Positions 1 to 7,814 of a stretch of 64,000 bases of DNA are shown piece after piece. Positions within the stretch are counted from its first letter, which is position 1. Each line of letters starts with the position of its first letter. The notes below the pieces were generated by a model. The model was not told the origin of the DNA. It saw only the letters and a program-made list of their open reading frames with translations, and ran no database searches. The stretch lies in NCBI GenBank assembly GCA_905181715.1, contig CAJIYT010000009.1, positions 1 through 64,000 on the forward strand. Reading direction: 5' to 3'. A program made the position numbers and the translations under genes. This DNA is from an uncultured Candidatus Poseidoniales archaeon (GTDB lineage: Archaea; Thermoplasmatota; Poseidoniia; Poseidoniales; Poseidoniaceae).

Positions 1-69
1 TGGCTCGATTTCCATCTCGGGGTTGATATCTTCTTCTGCCATGAGATGGGCCAAGTGCTTCAATGGCAT
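1..69 (-). CDS. possible 5' end of a divergent gene, cut by the window edge
   Basis: An open frame on the minus strand runs off the left edge. It could start at the ATG at 67-69 or at the ATG at 40-42, the latter giving an acidic N-terminus MAEEDINPEMEIEP. No Shine-Dalgarno-like sequence precedes either start. It would be transcribed divergently from the HD-domain gene at 120. Only 14-23 codons are visible, so neither function nor reality can be judged. Confidence 0.3.
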   Translation of the reverse strand, partial: MPLKHLAHLMAEEDINPEMEIEP

Positions 70-119
70 ATCGCTTGCGCAACGAAAGGACTTGATATGA
101 AAAAGCCTGAGGCAGACAT

Positions 120-1418
120 ATGGCAGACCGAGTTGTCCGTGATGAAATCCATCGCGACATCCTCATTCCAGAGCCTATTGGGGCCTTAATCGATACAAGA
201 GAGTTCCAGCGCCTCCGTAATATCTTGCAACTTTCTACTTGCCACTATGTATTCCCTTCTGCTAGTCATAATCGTTTTTCACATTCTATCGGTGCTTATC
301 ATCTTGCAGTTAAACTTTGTAACTCATTAGAAGAGTATCAACCTGGAATCTTTACCGATAATGATGCAGAACTGGTGGAAATCGCTGCATTATTGCATGA
401 TGTTGGCCATCCTCCATTTTCACATCTATTAGAGAATCCAGCGGTCTTCGCTACTTTCCATACTCATGAAAAGTGGGGTAAAATGATTCTTCAATCCAAT
501 ACCACCGAATTGGGTGTCGCTTTGAACAATCATTTGGGTGATGCTGGATGTCGTCGATTATTCGCCATTATGGATGGATTAGAACAATGTGATGGTAAAG
601 TAATCCCGCGCTTCCTAAAAGAGATAGTCTCTTCTCAACTCGATGTAGATCGTATGGATTATTTAGTGCGTGATCAACATAATACAGGTGCGCAGATAGG
701 TGGCTTTGACATCGATCGTGTGTTCCGTGCATTACGTGTCGGGCAAGATGGTCGTATCTACGCGAAGGCGTGGGGGCTTCCAGCGATTGAAGCATATCTG
801 GTTACCCGTTATCACATGTACAACCAGGTTTACTACCACAAGGTCAATGCTCTAACCCAATGCTATCTCACAGGGATGTTAGAAAGAGCAGGATTTTTGG
901 CCAAAGAGGGTCTTTTGCAGTTGTCACCAGCGCTTACAAGTATGTTAATTGATGAGGATTTATCGGTCAAAGATTACATTCGTTTGACAGATGCTGACAT
1001 CAATGTGGCACTTAATGAATGGTCTGATAATGACGATGTTCTACTCTCTTCATATGCCAGTAAATTACTCAGTAGGCGTGACTTTCACAAATCGATACGA
1101 ATTGCTGAACTAGATATAGAGATGGCAGAGATTTTACGGCCGCATCTACTTGAGATATTAGCCGAATCAGGTTATGAAGAGACCGATCTAATCACTGCTA
1201 CAATTAAGAAAAAGGGCTACAAGCCTTATGTTGAGGGTATTATTCTTGAGGACGGAAGAGATGTGTGCGAACATTCGGCTTTGGTTCGTTCTCTTGTGCC
1301 CGCCAGTGAATTAGCACTGATTTTCATTCCAGAACCGGTCAGGGATCGTTGTGAGATACTTGCACGGGAAATGATAAAGCCAACTCAGACTTCGTTGAAT
1401 GAGTTTTCTCAAGCATGA
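120..1418 (+). CDS. HD-domain phosphohydrolase (SAMHD1/dGTPase-like superfamily)
   Basis: A 432-residue soluble protein of the HD superfamily. The metal-binding set is visible: H55 in HNRFSHSIG, H93-D94 in LLHDVGHPPFSH, and D175 in SQLDVDRMDYLVRD. This order and spacing is that of the COG1078 HD phosphohydrolases, related to SAMHD1 and dGTPases. The family hydrolyses phosphate esters, in some members dNTP to deoxynucleoside plus triphosphate; the substrate cannot be read from sequence. The length is normal for COG1078. The ATG at 120 is preceded by GAGG about 7 bases upstream. The tRNA gene begins 34 bases after the stop. The family call is firm; a specific dNTPase activity is inference. Confidence 0.88.
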   Translation: MADRVVRDEIHRDILIPEPIGALIDTREFQRLRNILQLSTCHYVFPSASHNRFSHSIGAYHLAVKLCNSLEEYQPGIFTDNDAELVEIAALLHDVGHPPFSHLLENPAVFATFHTHEKWGKMILQSNTTELGVALNNHLGDAGCRRLFAIMDGLEQCDGKVIPRFLKEIVSSQLDVDRMDYLVRDQHNTGAQIGGFDIDRVFRALRVGQDGRIYAKAWGLPAIEAYLVTRYHMYNQVYYHKVNALTQCYLTGMLERAGFLAKEGLLQLSPALTSMLIDEDLSVKDYIRLTDADINVALNEWSDNDDVLLSSYASKLLSRRDFHKSIRIAELDIEMAEILRPHLLEILAESGYEETDLITATIKKKGYKPYVEGIILEDGRDVCEHSALVRSLVPASELALIFIPEPVRDRCEILAREMIKPTQTSLNEFSQA

Positions 1419-1452
1419 ACTTCAATACAGAGCACTCATCGCAGTGGCCAGA

Positions 1453-1526
1453 GGACCGATAGCTTAGTTGGTTAAAGCACCCGGCTCATAACCGGGCGAC
1501 CGTGGGTTCAAATCCCCCTCGGTCCA
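1453..1526 (+). tRNA. tRNA with anticodon CAT (elongator Met, or Ile2)
   Basis: A 74-nt cloverleaf folds by hand. The acceptor stem is GGACCGA (1453-1459) with TCGGTCC (1519-1525), the D stem GCTT/AAGC, the anticodon stem CCCGG/CCGGG around loop CTCATAA with CAT at 1487-1489, and the T loop TTCAAAT. The discriminator is A1526 and no CCA is encoded. G1-C72 argues against an archaeal initiator, which usually has A1-U72. One T-stem pair (T1503 opposite C1517) is mismatched. CAT could also be an Ile2 tRNA modified with agmatidine; sequence alone does not exclude that. Confidence 0.93.
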
Positions 1527-1577
1527 CTACTTACAGCAATTGCTATGCCGTGATAATTGCAGTTCCGATCTGCAAAA

Positions 1578-1676
1578 TTAATTGGAGTGCAATAATTAAA
1601 CAAGTTAATTGGATGATTAAGACTTTGATAGAACGGCTTATTGTCTACGCTTCATGAGCCCTCAAGATCCAATTAA
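1578..1676. repeat. direct and inverted copies of TTAATTGGA between tRNA and next gene
   Basis: TTAATTGGA occurs at 1578-1586 and 1605-1613, and its exact reverse complement TCCAATTAA at 1668-1676. The region is AT-rich and lies between the tRNA and the exported protein gene at 1758. It may be an operator, part of a terminator, or chance in AT-rich DNA. Nothing else recognisable was found in 1527-1747. Confidence 0.3.
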
Positions 1677-1747
1677 CATTGGATTGTGACTTTCTTGAAC
1701 TGCTTTTACAAAATGGTTATCAAGGTCAGGAGGCTGGCTTGACGCAT

Positions 1748-1754
1748 AGGTGAT
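1748..1754 (+). promoter_or_regulatory. Shine-Dalgarno site for the gene at 1758
   Basis: AGGTGAT is complementary to the archaeal 16S rRNA 3' end and lies three bases before the ATG at 1758. It fixes this start. Confidence 0.7.
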
Positions 1755-1757
1755 CTC

Positions 1758-2702
1758 ATGAATGGTATACAGCGCAGTGTCTTTTTAGTCTGTCTTTACT
1801 TTGGCAGTATAATGTTAGCTGCTGTTCCTGTAGCGGCGCAAGGTGCGCCTGCAGTCAATTTGTCCTGCACTTCTCCATACGCATCTGGGACCATTGAAGT
1901 CCAAGTATACCCTGGGGCAGCACTCTCTGGATATGCAGAATGTAGTGTTTCTAACCCAAACACATACATTGAGCGAATCGATGTTAGAGTGGATGCTGAT
2001 GGCCTTGTTGTCGCCGCTCCTGGAGTTATTACTCTCGGTAGCAATGGTGAATCCAATTTCCAAGTCGTAGTTAGAGCCGATCAGAGGATGCCAATGAGTT
2101 CTCGTAATCTCCGAATTACCGCAACTGTAACCGATGCAAACGGTGTACCAGTGACAACCCCAGCGGAATCATCTACCAATATGATTATTGGAATTCAGCA
2201 ATACAGTCGCCTGCAAGTTGAGGCCGATGTGCCCTTCCTACAATTGCAACCAAAGACCGATCATAATTTCATGTTCAAGGTTTCTAACCAAGGAAATCAG
2301 GTTGACAAATTTAAGGTTGGAGTGACGGATGAGACGATGGCTAAACTCGAGTCTGCTGATTTCCAAATTTCGATGCCGGTTGTGTCTACTGAGATCAATG
2401 CTCAAGATCAACCTGTAAACGTTCGAGTCATGGTACGCACTCCAAAGAACCAAGGATGGTCTGACGAATACCATACTCTAGAATTCTTTGCTGAAAGCGT
2501 ATTCTCTTGCACCTATGAGTTGACTGGATGTAACCGTATGTCACAGCCTATCACGATTTATGTGCGCGGAGTTTATCTGCCAGGTTTCGAATTGATACCA
2601 TCCCTCTCGATGGTTGCTCTTGCAGCCGCAGCGATTGCACGGCGAAAGCTTGGCAACGAAGATGATGAAGAGGAGTGGTTTGAAGCCGCCCCTGGACTTT
2701 GA
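1758..2702 (+). CDS. exported protein with PGF-CTERM-like C-terminal signal
   Basis: A 314-residue protein with an N-terminal signal peptide (hydrophobic residues about 8-27, ending VAAQGAP), a beta-rich extracellular part resembling the CARDB/NEW3-type modules of archaeal surface proteins, and a C-terminal hydrophobic helix. The helix begins with PGFEL at residues 275-279 and is followed by ARRK, the layout of the archaeosortase (ArtA) recognition signal PGF-CTERM. Unlike the canonical signal it continues for about 16 further residues in a very acidic tail (NEDDEEEWFE). It may therefore be processed and lipid-anchored, or simply be a type I membrane protein. No archaeosortase gene lies in the window. 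The molecular role is unknown. Confidence 0.8.
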   Translation: MNGIQRSVFLVCLYFGSIMLAAVPVAAQGAPAVNLSCTSPYASGTIEVQVYPGAALSGYAECSVSNPNTYIERIDVRVDADGLVVAAPGVITLGSNGESNFQVVVRADQRMPMSSRNLRITATVTDANGVPVTTPAESSTNMIIGIQQYSRLQVEADVPFLQLQPKTDHNFMFKVSNQGNQVDKFKVGVTDETMAKLESADFQISMPVVSTEINAQDQPVNVRVMVRTPKNQGWSDEYHTLEFFAESVFSCTYELTGCNRMSQPITIYVRGVYLPGFELIPSLSMVALAAAAIARRKLGNEDDEEEWFEAAPGL

Positions 2703-2791
2703 TTGCATCAATCAACTTGTAACCTCTCGCTGAGGGGTTGATTTGATAAGAGGGAAGGTTTCAACCATTTCTGCAGGTAGGTTGTATTATC

Positions 2792-4018
2792 ATGAGTGGA
2801 CTTCTAGATAAAGCGAACAAAGAAGCTGATAAAGAAGCGGGCCATGAGGCAGGTAAAGAAGACATTAAGGCGATGTCTCCACCGAAAGAAGCGGTCATTG
2901 AAACTAAATCATTAGCTAAAGTTGTCATTAAGGCCAGCGAGGAACCAGTTTCTTTGGAAACTGCTTTAGCGACTCCACCAATTAATGCTTTGTTACTACA
3001 ACTGGCAGGAATAGTTGGATTATTGATAGTATCATTCTTGATATTTTATACTAAATATGTTAATATTTTCCTCTTTGGTTTCCTATTGGCTGGGACTTGG
3101 GGGATTTTTGCAATCGGTGAGAAACTGATGGGTCGCCTAGACACGACAAAAATAGCGGCATCTATCACCATCTGGATCGTCTTAGCTGCTGCTGCTAGCG
3201 GTGCTAGTTTCCTTATTGGTTCGAACAAAGTCATTGTCGGCAGTGTGTCCTTCGACGACACTAACGATGAGTTAGATATTGTTCTCTTTGGTACATCGGG
3301 CACTTCGTTCAATCTTTCAATCCTCTACGATGATGTCGAAGTATGGGGGGAAAGCGGTGAGATTAATCTTGACCGCACCACAATTTCGGCTCCGATTGCC
3401 GAAGTATTCCAAGGAAATACTGTTAATCATCTCAAAGAGACCATTTCCACTTACCAAGTGAGGGTAACATCAGGCGAGTCTATTGATTATTTGACAATCA
3501 ATCCCCAACTAATGAATCATGAGGCTAATGCTGGTATTGTTGAAATCTACGAATTAACTGGAGATGATAATGGTAATATTGTCCATCAAGGCATGGAAGT
3601 CAGTCTAGTAGTAGGTATTGGAGACACCACTGAACCTTACACTATGTATGCTGATAATGGTAGTTTTTCTGGCACTCCTCCAGTCCCAATTACTTCAGAT
3701 TATTCTATCTCAGTCAAGGTTATTTTTGACTCCTCTGCTACAGTTTATACCTATACCACAATGACTGTTGAGAATGGTTTTGCCTCAGGTATAGGCGAGT
3801 TTGGTGCCAGTTGGGTTTTATTGCCAGGTAGCGTTGGAAATAACCTGAAGAAAGATTCCTTCTATGACGATGATGGTTGCTATACCTTTGAGGTAACTAT
3901 TACCAATGAGGCTACTGGATCAATAATAAGTGATTCAAGGTCAAAGGTCGATTTAAGTTGGAATGATAACGACTCCGATGATGAGACCTCCAATAATCAG
4001 AAGGCAGCCGCTTGCTGA
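2792..4018 (+). CDS. membrane protein: charged N-tail, three TM helices, extracellular C-domain
   Basis: A 408-residue protein of no recognised family. Residues 1-55 are a cytosolic tail rich in Lys, Glu and Ala with heptad-like spacing (KANKEADKEAGHEAGKED), possibly a coiled coil. Three hydrophobic helices follow at about 66-87, 89-108 and 120-142. The remaining 260 residues are acidic and beta-rich with threonine- and asparagine-rich patches, consistent with an extracellular domain. The C-terminus is very acidic (DNDSDDET). The stop abuts the stop of the convergent gene at 4019. It lies among other envelope genes, which suggests a cell-surface role; nothing more specific can be supported. 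Confidence 0.75.
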   Translation: MSGLLDKANKEADKEAGHEAGKEDIKAMSPPKEAVIETKSLAKVVIKASEEPVSLETALATPPINALLLQLAGIVGLLIVSFLIFYTKYVNIFLFGFLLAGTWGIFAIGEKLMGRLDTTKIAASITIWIVLAAAASGASFLIGSNKVIVGSVSFDDTNDELDIVLFGTSGTSFNLSILYDDVEVWGESGEINLDRTTISAPIAEVFQGNTVNHLKETISTYQVRVTSGESIDYLTINPQLMNHEANAGIVEIYELTGDDNGNIVHQGMEVSLVVGIGDTTEPYTMYADNGSFSGTPPVPITSDYSISVKVIFDSSATVYTYTTMTVENGFASGIGEFGASWVLLPGSVGNNLKKDSFYDDDGCYTFEVTITNEATGSIISDSRSKVDLSWNDNDSDDETSNNQKAAAC

Positions 4019-5659
4019 TTACTGTGAACGGTTTCGCATTATCACAGTTCCACCGCCGATTGCAATGATGACTGCAATCAATATCGGATAGAACAGGTTA
4101 GATCCTTCATCATCAACTGCTTCCCAAGTCACTGGTGTCGAACTAGTGCTTGCATTGGTGCCAACAAAATCTCCACTCTTAAATTGGGTAGGGATAATTA
4201 ATTTGCAATCGAGAACCACATCGTCACCGGCACTATTGCGCCAGTTTACTGGGACCATTGCAGTTCCACCCGCAGCAACGTTGATAGTTGGTGTTGATGG
4301 TGCGATATTTGCATATTCACCATCGACAAAACACTCTATGCGAACTGAGGCATCTGTTGCTCCAGAATTTGCCACATGAATCTGTACACCAAGGGTGAAA
4401 TTTGCATCGCCTTTATCGTCTGCAGGCTCAACAGATGTGATGGCGACATTAGGTAGTGGGATATTGATCAACACTTCATTGGTATGTGGGACCATGCTTA
4501 CAGTTGCTGAGAATTTACCCCATATTGTATCAACTGAAACGGTGGCTGATGCTTGTTCAGTGCCGTAAAGACCATTCCCATCTTGCCATTCGACAATGCG
4601 CTCCACTTTCGAGTTGGCAATGGAGATGCGTCCATCACAGTCATCAGGAGAGAGTGCGCTACAATCCAGTCGGTCACCAGTTGAATTACCAGCAAAATAT
4701 CCGATTCCTGTTGTAGTGACAATAGCCTCAGGTACGTCTACGAGGAACTCTCGGTTAGATAGCAAACGAATCCAATTGTCGACTATGCCTCCGGTACCTA
4801 TGCTATTGGTCCAACTAATAATTGCTGAATCGTGAGCGACGATGTCCTCATCGGTTCTACTACCGGTCATTGTTGAATCTGCAATGTTCAGAGATGCTGA
4901 ATTAGATATTTCGATAGGTCCACTCGAGGTAAGAGTTGAACCAATAATGGTACAAGAACCCTCGCAAATAATCTCCCCTCCTATCAATTCCGAATTATTG
5001 ACAGTCAATGTTCCTTTGACGATCAAATGCCAAAGTGCAGTATCAGATTCACTAATCAATTGGGTTTCATTTCCGGATAAGAGTTCAGGGGTTACAACGG
5101 ACTGACTTGATCCATCGGATAATTGAATTTCTGCAATATGAATATACTGCCATGGATGGGTGAATTCAATAGTGACATTATCGCCTGAAAGATCTGCTGG
5201 CATGGTTATTTCCCTGCCGGTGACGTTGACTTCTGTGTTACCATCGATGGTGATGTTGAGGTTGGCCCATCCAGCAACATCCTCGCTGAACTTTATTTTC
5301 ACATTACCATCTGGACCCATGGTGGTAACAGGGACTACCACAGTTGCACTATTGTTGATCTTCAATTTGTATGTGGCAAGCCCTTGCAATTTAGCGCCAT
5401 CCATCTCCAATGTAGAACCAGCTTCAACCGTGATAGTGTGGTCAGAAGTAGTTGTGATGTCCCCATTTACGATTAGGGTACTATTTCCACTGATGGTAGT
5501 GTTTTCTGTCAAGCTAATCTCCCCTGACCATGTGGTGTTTTCTTCAATAGATCCACCTGCTGCTAAAGCTGGGCTAACTAATAATATAGCTATCATCAAG
5601 ACGACGAAAGTTCCTCGCATACCACTTGGAATAGTAGTGGGCACATCAATGGTGCGCAT
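4019..5659 (-). CDS. exported beta-helix-like protein with C-terminal membrane anchor
   Basis: A 546-residue surface protein. A hydrophobic signal lies at about residues 16-33 (VLMIAILLVSPALAAGG); the ATG at 5618-5620 is an equally plausible start giving a more typical signal peptide. The N-terminal half has short repeats of the form ENTTISGNSTLIVNGDI, typical of right-handed beta-helices. Around residues 430-510 is a CARDB-like module (VQIHVANSGATDASVRIECF). The protein ends in a transmembrane helix at about 525-541 followed by RNRSQ. Several N-x-S/T sequons suggest glycosylation. It follows carS by nine bases on the same strand and is probably cotranscribed with it. Function unknown. Confidence 0.78.
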   Translation of the reverse strand: MRTIDVPTTIPSGMRGTFVVLMIAILLVSPALAAGGSIEENTTWSGEISLTENTTISGNSTLIVNGDITTTSDHTITVEAGSTLEMDGAKLQGLATYKLKINNSATVVVPVTTMGPDGNVKIKFSEDVAGWANLNITIDGNTEVNVTGREITMPADLSGDNVTIEFTHPWQYIHIAEIQLSDGSSQSVVTPELLSGNETQLISESDTALWHLIVKGTLTVNNSELIGGEIICEGSCTIIGSTLTSSGPIEISNSASLNIADSTMTGSRTDEDIVAHDSAIISWTNSIGTGGIVDNWIRLLSNREFLVDVPEAIVTTTGIGYFAGNSTGDRLDCSALSPDDCDGRISIANSKVERIVEWQDGNGLYGTEQASATVSVDTIWGKFSATVSMVPHTNEVLINIPLPNVAITSVEPADDKGDANFTLGVQIHVANSGATDASVRIECFVDGEYANIAPSTPTINVAAGGTAMVPVNWRNSAGDDVVLDCKLIIPTQFKSGDFVGTNASTSSTPVTWEAVDDEGSNLFYPILIAVIIAIGGGTVIMRNRSQ

Positions 5660-5668
5660 GTTTGCACA

Positions 5669-6325
5669 TCAGTAAGGCACATCTTTCCAACCTAATTTAT
5701 AGCCAATTAAGTTGAAAGATCGGTGGAGTATTGGAGTTATTAAGACAATGCCAATCATTGCAGGGATGATTTGTACGTCGCTGTGAAGTGTGCCGGGGAA
5801 GAGGATTAAACCAAATATGAATACACTAATTGCAAACGGTAAGGTGTCCAGTAATGGGGCTTTAGATGAGGTGTCACCTTCACGCTTCATTCCTCTTCTT
5901 CGCTTGATATAAGAGCCAGAAAGATCGCCAACTAATGATGTGAATCCCAAAAGAGTTCCCAGGATAAATGCGCCAACTGCTCCTCCTGCAAAGAAATACC
6001 AGCCGTTTCCATCAACAGGATCGAAGAATGGTGCGCTACTCGATGCATCTAACACCAATCCCATCACCACACACAGCAGACCTGATGTGAGTGAACCTCC
6101 AATCAAACCATTCCATGTTTTGCCATCACCTAATATCCGATTCCCATCTTTGTGTGTTCTTCCACCATCGATTGGCCACGGGCCGTATCCTGTCTTTGGT
6201 AACCATTTGCCCCACATCATTGCAAATGTGTTTACCAAAAAACCAGGGAGATAAATCCACAGAACCACCAACATCTGCATGAGGAATACCAAGTCTTCGA
6301 AGGGCGGAGTGCCTTGAGTGGTCAT
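5669..6325 (-). CDS. carS: CDP-archaeol synthase (CarS, DUF46)
   Basis: A 218-residue polytopic membrane enzyme that transfers CMP from CTP to unsaturated archaetidic acid, giving the CDP-activated precursor of archaeal polar lipids. Family motifs are clear: WPIDGGRTHKDGNRILGDGKTWNG in two blocks near the N-terminus, and GDLSGSYIKRRRG followed by APLLDTLPF near the C-terminus. About five hydrophobic segments are visible. The ATG at 6323-6325 is chosen because GGAGTGA lies just upstream on the minus strand; an in-frame ATG-type start at 6349 would add eight residues. The gene is divergent from purD. This is one of the strongest archaeal markers in the window. Confidence 0.93.
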   Translation of the reverse strand: MTTQGTPPFEDLVFLMQMLVVLWIYLPGFLVNTFAMMWGKWLPKTGYGPWPIDGGRTHKDGNRILGDGKTWNGLIGGSLTSGLLCVVMGLVLDASSSAPFFDPVDGNGWYFFAGGAVGAFILGTLLGFTSLVGDLSGSYIKRRRGMKREGDTSSKAPLLDTLPFAISVFIFGLILFPGTLHSDVQIIPAMIGIVLITPILHRSFNLIGYKLGWKDVPY

Positions 6326-6419
6326 ACTCACTCCTTTGGTTGGCAGCATAAGAATCTCGCCATTTGTCAGTTCAATTTGTCGCGATAGAATGATGAGGTC
6401 TACCCACTACGATTGCGAT

Positions 6420-7673
6420 ATGAGTGAGCGATGTGTGCTTGTTGTCGGTGGTGGGGGTCGAGAACATGCAATCTGCAAAGGCTTATTTTCAGCGGATAGT
6501 GTTTCCAGTATCCACTGCACTCCGGGAAATGCCGGCACATCTGACTTTGCTACTAATCACGATATTTCAGCTTCAGACATAGAGGGTTTGATTTCTCTTG
6601 CAAGTCAATTGGCTTGTGATTTGGTAGTCGCAGGCCCAGAAGCCCCACTGTGTGCTGGATTGGCGGATTCCCTCGCAGTTGTAGGCATCCCCTGTTTCGG
6701 ACCTGTTGCAGCATTAGCACATCTAGAGGGTTCCAAGGTATTTGCAAAGCAGGTTATGGCAGAAAATGGCGTACCTACTGCGCCCTTTATTCTTCTAGAT
6801 GATTCATCAGATATCGATGCGGCTCTCGATGGTTTTTCCAGCGACCCCTGGGTGGTTAAGCGGGATGTTCTCGCCGGTGGCAAGGGTGTTGTGGTTACTG
6901 CAGATCGGGATACAGCCAAGGATTTCATCAATAAATCGATTTCAAGTGATGGCCATGTCTTACTCGAGGGCTTTCTTGCTGGAGAAGAGGCTAGTTTACT
7001 GGTGGTTATGGACGGCTCGGGTTATGTATGTCTACCCGCAAGTCAAGATCACAAGCGTGAATTCGAAGGCGATAAAGGCCGTAATACAGGTGGTATGGGG
7101 GCATATGCTCCCGCTCCTGTTTACACTCCAGAAGTCGAAGCCAAAGCGATATTGCGAGTAGTGGAGCCGATGCATTCCTACCTCTCAAATTTAGAGACGC
7201 CCTACCGTGGCGTGCTTTACATCGGTTTGATGATAGATTCCTCTGGTGACCCATATGTGGTCGAGTTCAATGTTAGATTCGGTGACCCAGAATGTCAGGT
7301 CACTCTCCCTTTGATTGCTAGTGACCTAGGGACTCTTTTGGCAGCCGCAGCCTGTGATGAACTTCATACTCTTTCAGTTGACTTCCATAACGCCTGTGCG
7401 CTGACTGTTGTTTTGGCTGCCGACGGCTATCCGGGTACTGTCGGAAATGGTAAGGCGATAAATGGAATAAGTGCTTGTGAAGGAGGTTGGGTCAACCATG
7501 CTGCTACTGGGAGAAGTGCTGGAGAATTGATTTCTACAGGTGGCCGAGTTCTTGCCTGCACTGGGATTTCAAACGACCTGAAAGGGGCGGCGTCCATCGC
7601 TTATTCACTAATTGACAACATTACTCTTCAAGGTTCACACTACCGTCGAGACATTGGGCATCGCGCTCTGTGA
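6420..7673 (+). CDS. purD: phosphoribosylamine--glycine ligase
   Basis: A 417-residue GAR synthetase, step two of de novo purine synthesis: ATP-dependent joining of glycine to 5-phosphoribosylamine. The N-terminus CVLVVGGGGREHAI is the family signature, followed by HCTPGNAGTSD, ATP-grasp elements HLEGSKVFAKQVM and VKRDVLAGGKGVVV, and the C-terminal signature NVRFGDPECQVTLP. Length and domain order match the monofunctional enzyme. The frame is open upstream to 6318, but the ATG at 6420 puts the conserved Rossmann strand at the expected position. No other purine genes are nearby. Confidence 0.95.
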   Translation: MSERCVLVVGGGGREHAICKGLFSADSVSSIHCTPGNAGTSDFATNHDISASDIEGLISLASQLACDLVVAGPEAPLCAGLADSLAVVGIPCFGPVAALAHLEGSKVFAKQVMAENGVPTAPFILLDDSSDIDAALDGFSSDPWVVKRDVLAGGKGVVVTADRDTAKDFINKSISSDGHVLLEGFLAGEEASLLVVMDGSGYVCLPASQDHKREFEGDKGRNTGGMGAYAPAPVYTPEVEAKAILRVVEPMHSYLSNLETPYRGVLYIGLMIDSSGDPYVVEFNVRFGDPECQVTLPLIASDLGTLLAAAACDELHTLSVDFHNACALTVVLAADGYPGTVGNGKAINGISACEGGWVNHAATGRSAGELISTGGRVLACTGISNDLKGAASIAYSLIDNITLQGSHYRRDIGHRAL

Positions 7674-7774
7674 AGTGATGACCTTGAGGACATGGTCATT
7701 TTCGGGCGACGGCATGGCCTTGTCCTCTATGATGGGTATCATTAAAAGAAGGTCTAAAGTGGCGAAGTCGCTCT

Positions 7775-7788
7775 CAGCCTTCAGGCTG
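7775..7788 (+). other. small hairpin in the leader of the AglB gene
   Basis: CAGCC (7775-7779) and GGCTG (7784-7788) form a perfect five-pair stem with loop TTCA, 27 bases before the ATG at 7815. It could affect translation or mark the end of a short transcript from purD; chance is not excluded. The rest of 7674-7814 shows only an AT-rich patch at 7739-7750 that might be a TATA element. Confidence 0.25.
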
Positions 7789-7814
7789 GGTGTTGAAATA
7801 CTGAGGGAAACAAT

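Noticed and set aside
5160..5675. 171-codon plus-strand open frame
   Set aside because: Antisense to the exported beta-helix-like gene, with the Val/Ser/Thr bias of a shadow frame and no start signal.
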